Shown here: positions 43,183 through 52,988 of the stretch, one piece after another
Layout of the letters: each line of letters begins with the position of its first letter
How positions within the stretch are numbered: position 1 is the stretch's first letter
Assembly: GCA_002395835.1 (NCBI GenBank)
Contig: DGVD01000002.1
Location: 102,413-166,412, forward strand
Reading direction: 5' to 3'
Length of the DNA stretch: 64,000 bases
DNA from: Bacteroidales bacterium UBA4293
GTDB taxonomy: Bacteria; Bacteroidota; Bacteroidia; Bacteroidales; Bacteroidaceae
Made by a program: the position numbers and the translations under genes
Notes under the pieces: model-generated
What the model was told of the DNA's origin: nothing
Database searches by the model: none
What the model saw: the letters and a program-made list of their open reading frames with translations, nothing else

Positions 43183-45291
43183 TTATTTCTTCAGCCACTT
43201 GTCCAGCCAGCGGAAGAAGGTGCGCTGCCACAGGATTCCGTTCTGTGGTTTCAGTACCCAGTGGTTCTCATCTGGGAAGAGTAGCAGCTCAGCAGGGATG
43301 CCACGAATGACAGCGGCATTGAAGGCACTCTCACCTTGGTTGGTCATGATGCGGTAGTCTTTCTCGCCTTGGATGCAGAGGATAGGGGTATCCCACTTAT
43401 CCACAAACTTGTGTGGAGAAGTAGCGAAGGTTTTCTGTGCAGCCGCATTCTTCTTGTCCCATGGCGCACCCTTCATATCCCATTCTGCAAACCACATCTC
43501 CTCGGTTTCCACGTATTGCTGTTCAATGTTGTAGATACCATCGTGAGCGATGAACGCCTTGAAGCGCTTGTCGTGATTACCAGCCAGCCAGTAAACTGAG
43601 AAGCCACCGAAGCTAGCACCCACGCAGCCCAGACGGTCTTTGTCCACATAGCTTTCCTGGCAGATGTCGTCTATAGCCGTGAGGTAATCCTTCATGCACT
43701 GGCCTCCATAATCGCCGGAAATCTGCTCCAGCCATTCCTGGCCGAAACCTGGCAAACCTCTACGGTTAGGAGCGATGATGATATAGTCGTTGGCTGCCAT
43801 AATCTGGAAGTTCCAGCGGTAGCTCCAGAACTGGCTCACTGGGCTTTGAGGGCCACCCTCGCAGAAGAGCAGGGTAGGATATTTCTTGTTTTTGTCGAAG
43901 TCTACCGGATAGATTACCCAGGATAGCATATCTTTTCCGTCGGTAGTCTTAGTCCAGCGTGGCTCTACCTTGCCCACCTTCAGCTGATCCCAGATGTGCT
44001 TGTTCTCCGTGGTAAGCTGAGCCACCTTTCCGTCGGCAATGTTCACGCTGTACAGTTCGCCGCTCTCCATCATGCTGTGGCGTTCAGCCAGCAGCTTGCC
44101 ACCCTCCTGAAGCTGCATCACAGTATAGTCGTACTGCCCGTCGGTCAGTTGCTTGTGGTTTCCTTCCAGGTCGGTGCAGTAGATGTGTGAAGTACCGTGC
44201 CATACGCCGCTGAAGTAGAGCTGCTTGGAATCTGCATTCCAGATGAAAGCATCCACTGGGCTGTCGAACCACTCGGTTACATATTGCTTGGTGTGTGAAG
44301 CTAAATCCATCACCAGCAGGCGGTTGCGGTCTGATTCATAACCGTCGCGCTCCATGCTCTGCCATGCAATGTATTTACCGTCAGGAGAGAAAGAAGGGTT
44401 GGTATCGTAACCCATATTCTTGTCGTCGGTATAATCCTTGCACAGGTTTTCTGTTTTTCCGCTCTCTAAATAATAAAGGTAGATGTCGCTGTCGGTAGAG
44501 AAGGCATATTCCATACCTTCCTTCTTGCGGCAGGTGTATGCCAGCACTTTAGAATCGGGCGACCAAGCGAACTGTTCTGTTCCTCCGAATGGCTTCATCG
44601 GTGATTCATAGTTCTCACCCTCCAGCACATCCTTGCCGGTGCCCACCTTATCGTCCTTGAAATCTGCCACATAAGGCTTAGGGATAGCGGTTACGTACTC
44701 ATCCCAGTGCTTGTACATCAAGTCGGTAATCACCATACCGCTAGCTTTAGGCAAATCTTCATCGTTCTTCTGGATGTTGTGGTAATAAGGCACAGAAGCT
44801 ATATAAAGCACCTTTGTCTCATCGGGAGAGAAGAGGAAGCCTTCCACATCTTTCTCGTTGAAGGAAAGCTGCTTCCGTGCGCTTCCGTCAGGGCTCATCT
44901 CGAAGATTTGGCTCTTTCCGTCGGCATCGCTAGCCAGGAATGCTATCTTCTCACCCTTCTTTATCCAGGTAGGAGAACTTTCGCTCTTGGTGCTGGTCGT
45001 CAGCATCTTGGCATTCTGGCCATCGGCATCAGCCACATAGATTACCGTGTGACTCTTGTTCTGTTCCACACTGTAGTAAGAAACGGTATAGGTGAGTTTC
45101 GCACCGTCGGGAGAGAGGGCTGCAGCGCCTATTCTACCGAACGACCAGAGCACCTCTGGCGTCATTCTTCCGTTTTCCACTTTTACATCGTGCTTCCCTA
45201 TGAAAGGAGCATCGGCCTGCTTTTCTGTTTCTGTTCCACAGGAGGCAGCCAGTAAACCCGCAGCTAGAATTGCCATATTCGCAAATTTCAT
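43183..45291 (-). CDS. S9 family prolyl oligopeptidase-type lipoprotein
   Basis: A 702-residue lipoprotein (lipobox AASC near residue 18) with an N-terminal beta-propeller (about 35-440) and a C-terminal alpha/beta hydrolase domain. The triad is Ser560 in GASFGGFS, Asp645 in EKDYRI and His677 in DENHWV. The layout fits S9 peptidases of the DPP5/acylaminoacyl peptidase group, which release dipeptides or blocked residues from peptide N-termini. It is the first gene of a leftward unit with two transporters; minus-strand TAGATTTG (plus 45333-45340) is the likely -7 element. Confidence 0.93.
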   Translation of the reverse strand: MKFANMAILAAGLLAASCGTETEKQADAPFIGKHDVKVENGRMTPEVLWSFGRIGAAALSPDGAKLTYTVSYYSVEQNKSHTVIYVADADGQNAKMLTTSTKSESSPTWIKKGEKIAFLASDADGKSQIFEMSPDGSARKQLSFNEKDVEGFLFSPDETKVLYIASVPYYHNIQKNDEDLPKASGMVITDLMYKHWDEYVTAIPKPYVADFKDDKVGTGKDVLEGENYESPMKPFGGTEQFAWSPDSKVLAYTCRKKEGMEYAFSTDSDIYLYYLESGKTENLCKDYTDDKNMGYDTNPSFSPDGKYIAWQSMERDGYESDRNRLLVMDLASHTKQYVTEWFDSPVDAFIWNADSKQLYFSGVWHGTSHIYCTDLEGNHKQLTDGQYDYTVMQLQEGGKLLAERHSMMESGELYSVNIADGKVAQLTTENKHIWDQLKVGKVEPRWTKTTDGKDMLSWVIYPVDFDKNKKYPTLLFCEGGPQSPVSQFWSYRWNFQIMAANDYIIIAPNRRGLPGFGQEWLEQISGDYGGQCMKDYLTAIDDICQESYVDKDRLGCVGASFGGFSVYWLAGNHDKRFKAFIAHDGIYNIEQQYVETEEMWFAEWDMKGAPWDKKNAAAQKTFATSPHKFVDKWDTPILCIQGEKDYRIMTNQGESAFNAAVIRGIPAELLLFPDENHWVLKPQNGILWQRTFFRWLDKWLKK

Positions 45292-45332
45292 GTTGTATCT
45301 CTATTAAACTGTTCGTAAAATATATAACCTTG

Positions 45333-45340
45333 CAAATCTA
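45333..45340 (-). promoter_or_regulatory. -7 element for the S9 peptidase unit
   Basis: Plus-strand CAAATCTA reads TAGATTTG on the minus strand, 41 bases upstream of the start codon. Confidence 0.5.
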
Positions 45341-45361
45341 CAAAATTTTATGAATATGGGC

Positions 45362-45398
45362 AAAAAAAATACCACACATATACTTTGTATAGTGTGGC
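45362..45398 (-). terminator. Intrinsic terminator after yidC
   Basis: CCACAC-a-TATAC pairs with GTATA-GTGTGG; on the minus strand a run of eight T follows. Confidence 0.85.
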
Positions 45399-45424
45399 AT
45401 TTCCTTGAATTATGAATATTTATT

Positions 45425-47305
45425 TCATTTTCCTCTACGTTTTTGCTGTTCTTGCTGCTGACGAAGAATCTCTTGCTGCTGCTCGGCTAGCTTTTGCAAG
45501 CGTTCCTGGAAGGAGCTCTTACCAGCCAGTTTTGGGTTTGTCTTGCGTTCAGCGCGGCGTCTTTCCAGCTTAGCCAGTAGTTTGGCATCGTCGGTAGAAG
45601 CCTTGAAGATCCACATGATGATTACGCTTACCAGTCCACTCACGAAGTAGTACCAGCAAAGGCCGCTGGAGTAATCGTTGAAGATAAAGAAGAACATGAT
45701 TGGCATGAGGTACATCATCCACTTCATGGCAGCCATCTGTGGGTTGGCACCGGTATCTTGCTGTTTCATGTTAATCCAGGAAGAGATGATGTTGGTAGCA
45801 CAGAACAGGAGGCAGAAAATGCTCAGGTGGTTTCCTATGGCTGGCAGATTCGCACTCCAGTGAATGATATCATCATAGGTAGAGAGGTCGTCGGCCCAGA
45901 GGAAGCTCTGCTGACGCAGCTCTATAGCGTTTGGCACAAAGTTGAACAGGGCAATCCAGATAGGCATCTGAATCAGCATAGGCAGACAGCCACCCATTGG
46001 GCTCACGCCGTACTGACTGTACATGCTCATGATTTCCTGTTGCTTGCGCATGGCATCCTCTTCCTTCGGATACTTGGCGTTTATCTCGTCTACCTTTGGT
46101 TTCAGGGCTTTCATCTTGGCCGATGATACGTAGCTCTTGTAACGAGGGTAGAGCACGATGAGGTTCACCAGCAGGGTCATAAGTAGCAGCACGATACCCA
46201 TGTTGATGCCCAGCCCTTTCAGCCAGTCGAATACATACAGGGTGAACCAACGGTTGATGTAGCGGAACAGCGGCCATCCCAGGTACACCAGTTGCTCCAT
46301 ATCTAGGTCTTTCTTGCTGATAGACAGCTCATTGGCAGCCTGCAGTGTCTTAAAGTGATTTGGGCCAAAGTAGAGCTGCAGGTTAGTAGACTGCTTGCCG
46401 GTTGGGTCGAAGAAGGTGTTAGCCTGTGCGGTATATTCCTTCAGGTAACCGGAGTTCTTTTGCAGCTGCTGTGATTTCAGTGAGGCCTTCTCCAGGTTTT
46501 GGTCGGCGATAAGCACGAAAGAGAAGAACTGATTCTTGAATGCCACCCAATCCAGTGGTTTTTCCATCTGTTCCTCATCGTCGCGGGTTTCGCTCAGGTA
46601 GTCGGTACCACCATTAGCCTCCTTATAGGTAAGAGAAGAGTAGCGGTTCTCGAAAGAGTAACCCTTCTCCAGCTGTCTAGCCTTCTCGTGCAGGTTGATG
46701 GTGAGCTTGTTGGTGTTTGGAGAGAAGTAGTTGGATACACCCACTGCCTTGATTTCCATGTTCAGCATGTAGTTGTCTGGGCTCAAGGTGTAGATGAAAT
46801 CGATGTGTCCGCTTCCCATTGGCAGCGTCATCACGGCTGAGGAGTCGGTCACCTCAGAAGGGGTGAAGAACAGATCCTCGGTCAGGATGTTCTCGTTCTT
46901 TCCCTCCAGGGCCAGAGAGAACTTGTCGTCCTTATCCGTAAAGAGCTCAATATTAGTGACTCTATCCTGGTTCTTGTAATTCTTTAGTTCAGCTTTGGCT
47001 GGCACGCCACCCTTGGTGTTCAGCGTAATTTTCACCAGGCTGTTCTCCAGGGCTATTTCCTGTGCAGTGCCTTGGGTAGCGGTGAAGAGCAGACTAGTGC
47101 TGTCTTTAGCTTCCTCCTGGATTTTCTTCTCGGCCTCTGCCTTGAGCTGCTGCTTGGCCTGTTCCTGCTGCTGCCTTACCAGCTCCAGGGAGTCTCTGAG
47201 TTGCTGCTGACGGGCTATCTCAGCCTCACTGGGCTGGTTGTAGATAGAGAATCCTATCAGCACCAGAGCCATCAGTACAAAACCTATGACGGTATTTTTA
47301 TCCAT
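45425..47305 (-). CDS. yidC: Membrane protein insertase YidC
   Basis: A 626-residue insertase that places proteins in the inner membrane alone or with Sec. An N-terminal membrane helix (VIGFVLMALVLIGFSIY) is followed by the large periplasmic beta-sandwich domain (about 60-350) and the conserved core: KMKALKPKVDEINAKYP (coiled cytosolic loop), YSQYGVSPMGGCLPMLIQMPIWIALFNF, and the last helices. The C-terminus is basic and Gln-rich (EILRQQQEQQKRRGK), typical of Bacteroidetes YidC. The gene ends in a strong terminator. Confidence 0.96.
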   Translation of the reverse strand: MDKNTVIGFVLMALVLIGFSIYNQPSEAEIARQQQLRDSLELVRQQQEQAKQQLKAEAEKKIQEEAKDSTSLLFTATQGTAQEIALENSLVKITLNTKGGVPAKAELKNYKNQDRVTNIELFTDKDDKFSLALEGKNENILTEDLFFTPSEVTDSSAVMTLPMGSGHIDFIYTLSPDNYMLNMEIKAVGVSNYFSPNTNKLTINLHEKARQLEKGYSFENRYSSLTYKEANGGTDYLSETRDDEEQMEKPLDWVAFKNQFFSFVLIADQNLEKASLKSQQLQKNSGYLKEYTAQANTFFDPTGKQSTNLQLYFGPNHFKTLQAANELSISKKDLDMEQLVYLGWPLFRYINRWFTLYVFDWLKGLGINMGIVLLLMTLLVNLIVLYPRYKSYVSSAKMKALKPKVDEINAKYPKEEDAMRKQQEIMSMYSQYGVSPMGGCLPMLIQMPIWIALFNFVPNAIELRQQSFLWADDLSTYDDIIHWSANLPAIGNHLSIFCLLFCATNIISSWINMKQQDTGANPQMAAMKWMMYLMPIMFFFIFNDYSSGLCWYYFVSGLVSVIIMWIFKASTDDAKLLAKLERRRAERKTNPKLAGKSSFQERLQKLAEQQQEILRQQQEQQKRRGK

Positions 47306-47462
47306 ATTTTTAATTGTTTATTATCCGTTTTTTCGTTACATAATTCGTGCCACGGGAAATCCTGGGCCCATTTAGCGCGCAAAATTACGGAAAATACTTG
47401 AATTTTAGAAGAGGTTTCCCTAAAAAATGCCTAGTTTTCTCTTTTTTTTGGGCTAACTTTTT

Positions 47463-47470
47463 TACCTTTG
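47463..47470 (+). promoter_or_regulatory. -7 element for the DUF3078 gene
   Basis: TACCTTTG fits TAnnTTTG, 25 bases upstream of the ATG at 47496. Confidence 0.6.
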
Positions 47471-47495
47471 CGGAAAAATCAAAATACGAATAATT

Positions 47496-48743
47496 ATGAA
47501 GCGTACTAATTTTCTCTTGTTGATGGCGCTTTTTCTCCTGCCATCGGTAGCTCTGGCTCAAGTATCTAAGAAGGATAGCACCCAGATTAAGAAGTACCTG
47601 GATTCTCTTTCCGTTATCCTGAACAAGTATGAGGCCGACACCACAGTGTATCAGCAGAATCCGTATCTGTATCAGATGACTACGGGCACCTATTATAATG
47701 CTCCGGCACGGGCTGCCTTGGGGCTGGATTCCATCAAGGATGTGCGCCAGGAGGCTATGTATAATGCACTCCTCAATGCGTATCTCTATAACCCGGTGGC
47801 TTTCAGTGGTATGGAAGATAGCATCAGTGCCGTGAAGGATGCTGCGGCTGTGGCAGCTACTACAGCTCCTGAGATTAAGGTGGAGGATCTGGTAGAGGTG
47901 GCTGCTCCTGAAGCTCAAACGGATTTGATTGAGATTCAAGTGGCTAAGCCGGAGTTCTGGAAGCATAACGCAAATATCTATTTCCAGTTCTCTCAAAGTT
48001 ATATCTCAGGCAACTGGTACAACGGTGGTGAAAGTTCTAACACCATGCTGGGTGGATTCACGCTGGAGGCCAACTTCGACGATCAGAAGAAGGTGGTGTG
48101 GGATAATAAGGCTGAAATCAAGGTGGGCTTCCTCACTGCCCGTGGCGATACCTTGCACCGTTACAAGACGAACAACGACCTCTTCCGTCTTACTTCCAAG
48201 TTTGGCTACAAAGCCATCAAGAACTGGTACTATACCTTGCTTATGGAGCTGAACAACCAGTTCTTCCCGGGCTATAAGACGAACAATCCGAAGATGTTCT
48301 CCAACTTCACCGCGCCGCTCAAGTATAATGCTTCTGTGGGTATGGACTGGAAGCTGGCCAAGGAAAAGAAATATACCTTCTCACTGGCTGTGTTGCCACT
48401 CTCTTATAATTTCATCTGGGTAGCTGGCCATAAGGTAGATCCTGCACTCTTCGGCATCCGTGAGGGGCACCGCACCCTGCACAAGTTCGGTTCCAAGCTG
48501 CAGCTGGATCACACCCTCTACTTCTCTGAGAGCTTCTCTTGGAAGTCTCACTTCTATGTGTTCACATCGTATGATAATACCGATTCGCTTTGGGAAAATA
48601 CCATCGATTTAGCCGTGAACAAGTACCTCTCTGCTAAGATGTATCTGAACCTCCGCTTCGATGATTCTGCCAAGAAATCCGATCATCACGGATACCTGCA
48701 GATTCAGGAATTAATCAGCTTCGGCTTAAGTTATACGCTATAA
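47496..48743 (+). CDS. DUF3078 outer membrane barrel-like protein
   Basis: A 415-residue exported protein (signal peptide about 1-21, ALAQV). After a linker rich in Ala, Glu and Val (about 110-155), the C-terminal 260 residues have alternating polar/aromatic strands (NANIYFQFSQSYISGNWYNGGESSNTMLGG, GLSYTL at the very end) typical of an outer membrane beta barrel; this part matches DUF3078. Function unknown. A DUF1573 gene follows after 12 bases and is likely cotranscribed. Confidence 0.85.
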   Translation: MKRTNFLLLMALFLLPSVALAQVSKKDSTQIKKYLDSLSVILNKYEADTTVYQQNPYLYQMTTGTYYNAPARAALGLDSIKDVRQEAMYNALLNAYLYNPVAFSGMEDSISAVKDAAAVAATTAPEIKVEDLVEVAAPEAQTDLIEIQVAKPEFWKHNANIYFQFSQSYISGNWYNGGESSNTMLGGFTLEANFDDQKKVVWDNKAEIKVGFLTARGDTLHRYKTNNDLFRLTSKFGYKAIKNWYYTLLMELNNQFFPGYKTNNPKMFSNFTAPLKYNASVGMDWKLAKEKKYTFSLAVLPLSYNFIWVAGHKVDPALFGIREGHRTLHKFGSKLQLDHTLYFSESFSWKSHFYVFTSYDNTDSLWENTIDLAVNKYLSAKMYLNLRFDDSAKKSDHHGYLQIQELISFGLSYTL

Positions 48744-48755
48744 GAGATAAGTAAA

Positions 48756-49160
48756 ATGAAAAAGATTCTAGTTCTATTCACCGTTTTATTCGCATTCACT
48801 TCTTTCGCCTTGGCGCAGGATAAGCAGCCGGGGAAGAAGCAGGCCGAAATCAAGTTCGACCAGACACTGTACGATTTCGGGCGTTTCCCGGAAACTTTCC
48901 CCATGCAGACGTGCAAGTTCTATTTCACGAATACCGGAAACGATTTGCTGATTATTCATCAGGCAGTGGCTTCCTGCGGATGCACCGTGCCTAAATACCC
49001 TAAAGAGCCCATCCGTCCGGGTGAGCGTGGCTCTATTACCGTAACGTACAACGGCACCGGAAAGGCTCCGGGTGTATTCAAGAAATCCGTCACCCTTCGC
49101 ACGAATGCGAAGACGGAACTGGTGCGTCTTTACATCATGGGTGAGATGGAAGAGAAATAG
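48756..49160 (+). CDS. DUF1573 periplasmic protein
   Basis: A 134-residue exported protein (signal peptide about 1-20, LALAQD). The rest is one immunoglobulin-like DUF1573 domain: FDQTLYDFGRFPE, FTNTGNDLLII, ASCGCTVPKYP with the invariant C-G-C, and PGERGSITVTYNGTGKAPG. Bacteroidetes carry many of these; the role is unknown. It forms a unit with the DUF3078 gene and converges with yihY 9 bases downstream. Confidence 0.88.
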   Translation: MKKILVLFTVLFAFTSFALAQDKQPGKKQAEIKFDQTLYDFGRFPETFPMQTCKFYFTNTGNDLLIIHQAVASCGCTVPKYPKEPIRPGERGSITVTYNGTGKAPGVFKKSVTLRTNAKTELVRLYIMGEMEEK

Positions 49161-49169
49161 GAAAGGAAT

Positions 49170-50489
49170 TTAAAAATCGGTGAGGAGGGTATCCTTATCC
49201 ACCTCTTCAAACTTCTTTACGGCCTGGCGGAATTTTTCTATCTGCGGGCCGTATTTTTTACGATCTAGCTTCAAGTCACCCTCTCCGTAGTTGTAGATTT
49301 GGCTCAGCACAGCCCCCACGGTAATCTGGCTCAAGTCGCACGCCGGCTGGAAGCATTCGTCTTTCCCCTCGTGCACGCTGGAGGTAAGCCAGCGGTACTT
49401 CACCAGCATGCTCAGCTTGTCGTTCACCATACGCAGCGGAAGGCTCAGCTCATGAGAGAGCTGGGAGGCAGTGTACGGCCGGGCACCCTTCTCCTGGAAC
49501 CGCTTGCAGATGGTGCTCAGAAGCAGAAGTGTCACAAAATCATTGTGTCGGCGGGAAGCGTGGCGCACATCGTACTCGAAATTATATACATCCACATTCT
49601 GGCTGGCGTAGGTAAGCTCGGCACCAAAGAGGCAGATGCTCCAGGAAATCTGTGCCCAAATGAGGAACATAGGCAGGGCAGCAAAGCTACCGTAGATGGC
49701 ATTGTAGTTCGATACCCAAATCTGGGAGTTGATGTAGAAATACTGCAGCCCTACGAACGCAGCACCCGCCAGGAACCCCGGAAGGATGGCATATTTTAGC
49801 TTCACATGGGTGTTCGGCATGAACACGTACAGCCCCGTGAAGGAAAGCCCTATGAAGAGGAACGGCAGCAGGTTGATGAGGAACTTCACCGTCTGGTTCA
49901 GCCCCATGAAATCGGGCACATGACTGGCTAGGGTAGAGAGGAATACTGTGAGACCGGTAATGATTACCCACAGGAAAGGCACCAGCACCATCACGGAGAT
50001 GTAGTCCGTTATTTTGCGAAGAGCCGAGCGCCCATGACGCTGCCAGATTTGGTTGAACGCACTCTCTATATCGCTAGTCAGGCTGATGATGGTGTAGAAG
50101 AGGAATACCAGGCCCACACCGATGAACACACCGCTCTTGGCATGCTCCAGGTAAGTGTTGATGGCATTCATCAGCATGTTCAGCACCTCATCGTGCCCCT
50201 GGAAATGACTGCGGATGAAAGCCTCCGTCATCTTGTCGAATCCGAAGCCCCGTGTCAGGGCGAAGAGAAAAGCCAGGATAGGAACCAGTGCCAGCAGGGT
50301 AGTGTAGGTAAGTGCCGAAGCCCTGTCGAACATCTTGTCCTTCAGGAAACGCTGCACAGCCAGATCCACCCGCTTCAGGTTCCGGTACAGGAACCGGCGC
50401 CAGGGCGTCATCTTTTCCATATCCCTGGAAGTCACCCTCCAAAGATCTTCCAGAAGGAACTTACGGGCTTTTTCTAGTTTCTGGTTCAT
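49170..50489 (-). CDS. YihY/BrkB family membrane protein
   Basis: A 439-residue inner-membrane protein. The N-terminal 300 residues have six helices with family landmarks RASALTYTTLLALVPILAFLFAL and the Trp/Gly-rich YNAIYGSFAALPMFLIWAQISW. An unusually long cytosolic C-terminus (about 310-439) contains what looks like a winged-helix segment (YTASQLSHELSLPLRMVNDKLSMLVKYRWL), which the short YihY proteins lack but which is seen in other long-form relatives. Older RNase BN annotations of this family are wrong. It lies beside rnpB. Confidence 0.88.
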   Translation of the reverse strand: MNQKLEKARKFLLEDLWRVTSRDMEKMTPWRRFLYRNLKRVDLAVQRFLKDKMFDRASALTYTTLLALVPILAFLFALTRGFGFDKMTEAFIRSHFQGHDEVLNMLMNAINTYLEHAKSGVFIGVGLVFLFYTIISLTSDIESAFNQIWQRHGRSALRKITDYISVMVLVPFLWVIITGLTVFLSTLASHVPDFMGLNQTVKFLINLLPFLFIGLSFTGLYVFMPNTHVKLKYAILPGFLAGAAFVGLQYFYINSQIWVSNYNAIYGSFAALPMFLIWAQISWSICLFGAELTYASQNVDVYNFEYDVRHASRRHNDFVTLLLLSTICKRFQEKGARPYTASQLSHELSLPLRMVNDKLSMLVKYRWLTSSVHEGKDECFQPACDLSQITVGAVLSQIYNYGEGDLKLDRKKYGPQIEKFRQAVKKFEEVDKDTLLTDF

Positions 50490-50510
50490 CCTACCTTATA
50501 TATAAATAAA

Positions 50511-50874
50511 AATCACAGTGGGCCTGTAAGCCGGGTTCTGTCTTCTAGCTAGGAAGTGCTTGTCATTTATCTACGACGTGTGTCACCACACGCCTCTATC
50601 GTTCCACCCTCTGGCTCAGGCGAGCAACCTTCAAACGCCAGTTTACATGAACTTTCAGCTCCCAAGATGTGCAGCCCGCATGTCGCCATACGGCTGGTGT
50701 GCTCTTACCACGCCTTCTCACCCTTACCTGCTGGGAAGCAGGCGGTTGTTTTCTTCCACATTACTCAAAGCTCGCGCCCTGCTTTCTGTTAGGAAGTGGG
50801 ATGCTCTGCGCTGCCCGGACTTTCCTCTTTCACCCCTTGCGAGGTGCCAGCGACAAGCCGGCCCACTGTGATTT
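50511..50874 (-). ncRNA. rnpB: RNase P RNA (class A)
   Basis: About 364 bases on the minus strand. The ends pair as P1 (AATCACAGTGGGC with GCCCACTGTGATT). The universally conserved GAGGAAAGTCCGGGC is close to the 5' end and ACAGAACCCGGCTTACAGGCC close to the 3' end. It processes pre-tRNA 5' ends with RnpA. The ends are judged from P1 pairing and may be off by a few bases. Confidence 0.95.
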
Positions 50875-51168
50875 CTGGTGCGAAATTACTGCAATTCACG
50901 AAATAAGCCAAATGAAATGCCAAAAATGTCATTTTTCCTGTCATTTACCTTTTTTAAGAATTCCGTTTTGTTTGTCATTTTGGCACCGATTTTAAACGAA
51001 TGTGAAAGCAGTTTTATTTTCGTATAATACCTGTTAAGTGTGGAACGATTTTTGTTAAAATTTGGAAAACTGATGGAGCTAAATTTTGACAGGAACAAAA
51101 TTTGCATTTAATTTAACATCAGAAAAGTTAAAGAATTACAGAAATTAACAATTAAAATTATTATAGTT

Positions 51169-52701
51169 ATGAATTTGACAACTAAGAAGTATTTAGGTAT
51201 TGCAGCTTTAGCCCTCATAGGCTGTGGTGGTGCTAGCATTGCCACTTATGCGCTGAATTCAGGTGAAAAGGGAGACAAGAATTTCTCTGAAATGTTTGCT
51301 CAGAATGAGGAGTCTGTCAAGGCTTCTGCAGCTATAGGTAATGTACAGCCGGTAGATTTGACTCAGGCTGCCGATGTTTCTGTTCACGCCGTGGTACACA
51401 TCAAGTCTACTCAGCTGAGCCGTACACAGACAGTTCAGGAAATGCCGGATATCTTCGATTTCTTCTTCGGTGACGGACGTGGACAGCAGCGTCAGATCCA
51501 GACTCAGCCTCGCGTGGGCTTCGGTTCTGGTGTGATTATTTCCAGCGATGGCTACATCGTAACCAACAACCACGTGGTAGAGGGCGCCGATGAAATTACC
51601 GTACGTCTGAACGATGAGCGTGAATTCCAGGGCCGTGTCATCGGTACCGATTCTGCTACCGACCTTGCCCTGGTGAAGATTGAGGGTAAGAACTTCCCAA
51701 CTCTTCCTGTAGGCGACTCCGATGCCTTGAAGGTGGGCGAGTGGGTATTGGCTGTAGGTAACCCGTTCAACTTGAACTCTACCGTTACCGCTGGTATCGT
51801 TTCTGCTAAGGCTCGTTCCATCTCTTCTACCGCTTCCGATGGCCGTACAGTGGCTATCCAGAGCTTCATCCAAACCGATGCTGCCATCAACCAGGGTAAC
51901 TCTGGTGGTGCACTGGTGAACTCTAAGGGTGAGCTGGTAGGTATTAACGCCATGCTGTATTCTCCTACCGGTTCTTACAGTGGTTACGGCTTCGCTATTC
52001 CTACTTCTATTATGAAGAAGGTGGTAGCCGACATCAAGACTTACGGTTCTGTTCAGCGTGCTGTGCTGGGTATTGCAGGTCGTTCCATCGGTACCGATAT
52101 CACCATGGATGATCAGCAGGCAGAGCAGATGAAGAAGCAGGCCGAGGAACTGGGTGTGAAGGAAGGTGTTTACGTAGCTGAGGTTACCGATGGCGGTGCA
52201 GCTGCTGCAGCTGGCATGAAGAAGGATGATGTCATCACCGAGCTGGGTGGCAAGAAGATTAAGAACTTCAACGATTTGCAGGAGGTTCTGGCTACTCATC
52301 GTCCTGGCGATAAGGTAACTGTGAAGTACATCCGCGACAAGAAGGAGCACAGCACTTCTCTTACTTTGAAGAACTCTCAGGGAAATACGAAGGTGACTAA
52401 GGCAGCCGACATCGATATTCTGGGTGCAGCCTTCCGTCCACTGTCTGACGAGCTGAAACAGCAGCTGGGTGTGAACTACGGTCTTCAGGTAACTGGCGTT
52501 TCTAACGGTAAGATGAAGGATGCCGGTATCACGAAGGGCTTCATCATTTTGAAGGCTAATGGTACTAGCGTGAAGTCTACCGAAGAGCTGGAGGGTATCT
52601 TGAAGGAAGCTTCTCGTTCACCTGAACAGGTACTGTTCTTGAGCGGTATGTATCCTTCTGGAAAGCGTGCCAACTTCGCTGTAGATTTGTCTCAGGAATA
52701 A
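51169..52701 (+). CDS. DegP/HtrA-type periplasmic serine protease
   Basis: A 510-residue Do-family protease and chaperone of envelope stress. An N-terminal signal or anchor helix (about 7-28) is followed by the trypsin-like domain with His135 (TNNHVVEGADE), Asp165 (ATDLALVKI) and Ser245 (GNSGGALVN), then PDZ1 (VYVAEVTDGGAAAAAGMKKDD) and PDZ2 (near residues 420-500). The Gln-rich loop before the barrel (RGQQRQIQTQPR) is the regulatory LA loop position. It is a single-gene unit closed by its own terminator. The 294 bases upstream, after rnpB, hold no gene and no clear TAnnTTTG. Confidence 0.94.
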   Translation: MNLTTKKYLGIAALALIGCGGASIATYALNSGEKGDKNFSEMFAQNEESVKASAAIGNVQPVDLTQAADVSVHAVVHIKSTQLSRTQTVQEMPDIFDFFFGDGRGQQRQIQTQPRVGFGSGVIISSDGYIVTNNHVVEGADEITVRLNDEREFQGRVIGTDSATDLALVKIEGKNFPTLPVGDSDALKVGEWVLAVGNPFNLNSTVTAGIVSAKARSISSTASDGRTVAIQSFIQTDAAINQGNSGGALVNSKGELVGINAMLYSPTGSYSGYGFAIPTSIMKKVVADIKTYGSVQRAVLGIAGRSIGTDITMDDQQAEQMKKQAEELGVKEGVYVAEVTDGGAAAAAGMKKDDVITELGGKKIKNFNDLQEVLATHRPGDKVTVKYIRDKKEHSTSLTLKNSQGNTKVTKAADIDILGAAFRPLSDELKQQLGVNYGLQVTGVSNGKMKDAGITKGFIILKANGTSVKSTEELEGILKEASRSPEQVLFLSGMYPSGKRANFAVDLSQE

Positions 52702-52718
52702 ATTTAGGGATGAATATG

Positions 52719-52752
52719 AAAATGGGTATTCGAAAGAGTACCCATTTTTTTT
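52719..52752 (+). terminator. Intrinsic terminator after the DegP gene
   Basis: AATGGGTA (52721-52728) pairs with TACCCATT, followed by a run of eight T. Confidence 0.9.
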
Positions 52753-52817
52753 GCAAAAAGCGAAAAATCGGTAATTATATGCGTAAAATGTATAATACAT
52801 TTTTTGCTATATAGCCA

Positions 52818-52952
52818 TATCTTTGCAGCCGAGGATAATATTAAACTCTATTGTAGTTTAATGAGTTTAAGTTGAGGTAAGGGATTTAGTTATTCAATTT
52901 GGAATCTTTTATTTAGGAATCAGCCCTGTTGTGAAACAGGGCTGAATTTTTT
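52818..52952 (+). ncRNA. Candidate small RNA
   Basis: TATCTTTG (52818-52825) fits the -7 element and would start a transcript near 52832. No reading frame of note follows. It ends in a strong terminator: CAGCCCTGTT, loop GTGA, AACAGGGCTG (52921-52944) and six T on the plus strand only. The DegP terminator upstream and the minus-strand gene downstream leave no other user. The 5' part can fold two ways: ATTAAAC (52840-52846) with GTTTAAT (52856-52862), or TTAAACTC (52841-52848) with GAGTTTAA (52863-52870). Predicted size about 120 bases; no known family recognised. Confidence 0.5.
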
Positions 52953-52988
52953 GTGTTAAGTGGGGGACAGGCACAATTTGAGATTGTC

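Noticed and set aside
47385..47996. Minus-strand frame spanning the DUF3078 start
   Set aside because: Overlaps the promoter and signal peptide of a well-supported gene, with a low-complexity translation.
51259..52350. Long minus-strand open frame opposite the DegP gene
   Set aside because: Shadow of a strongly coded gene with intact catalytic triad; the antisense product has no recognisable domain.
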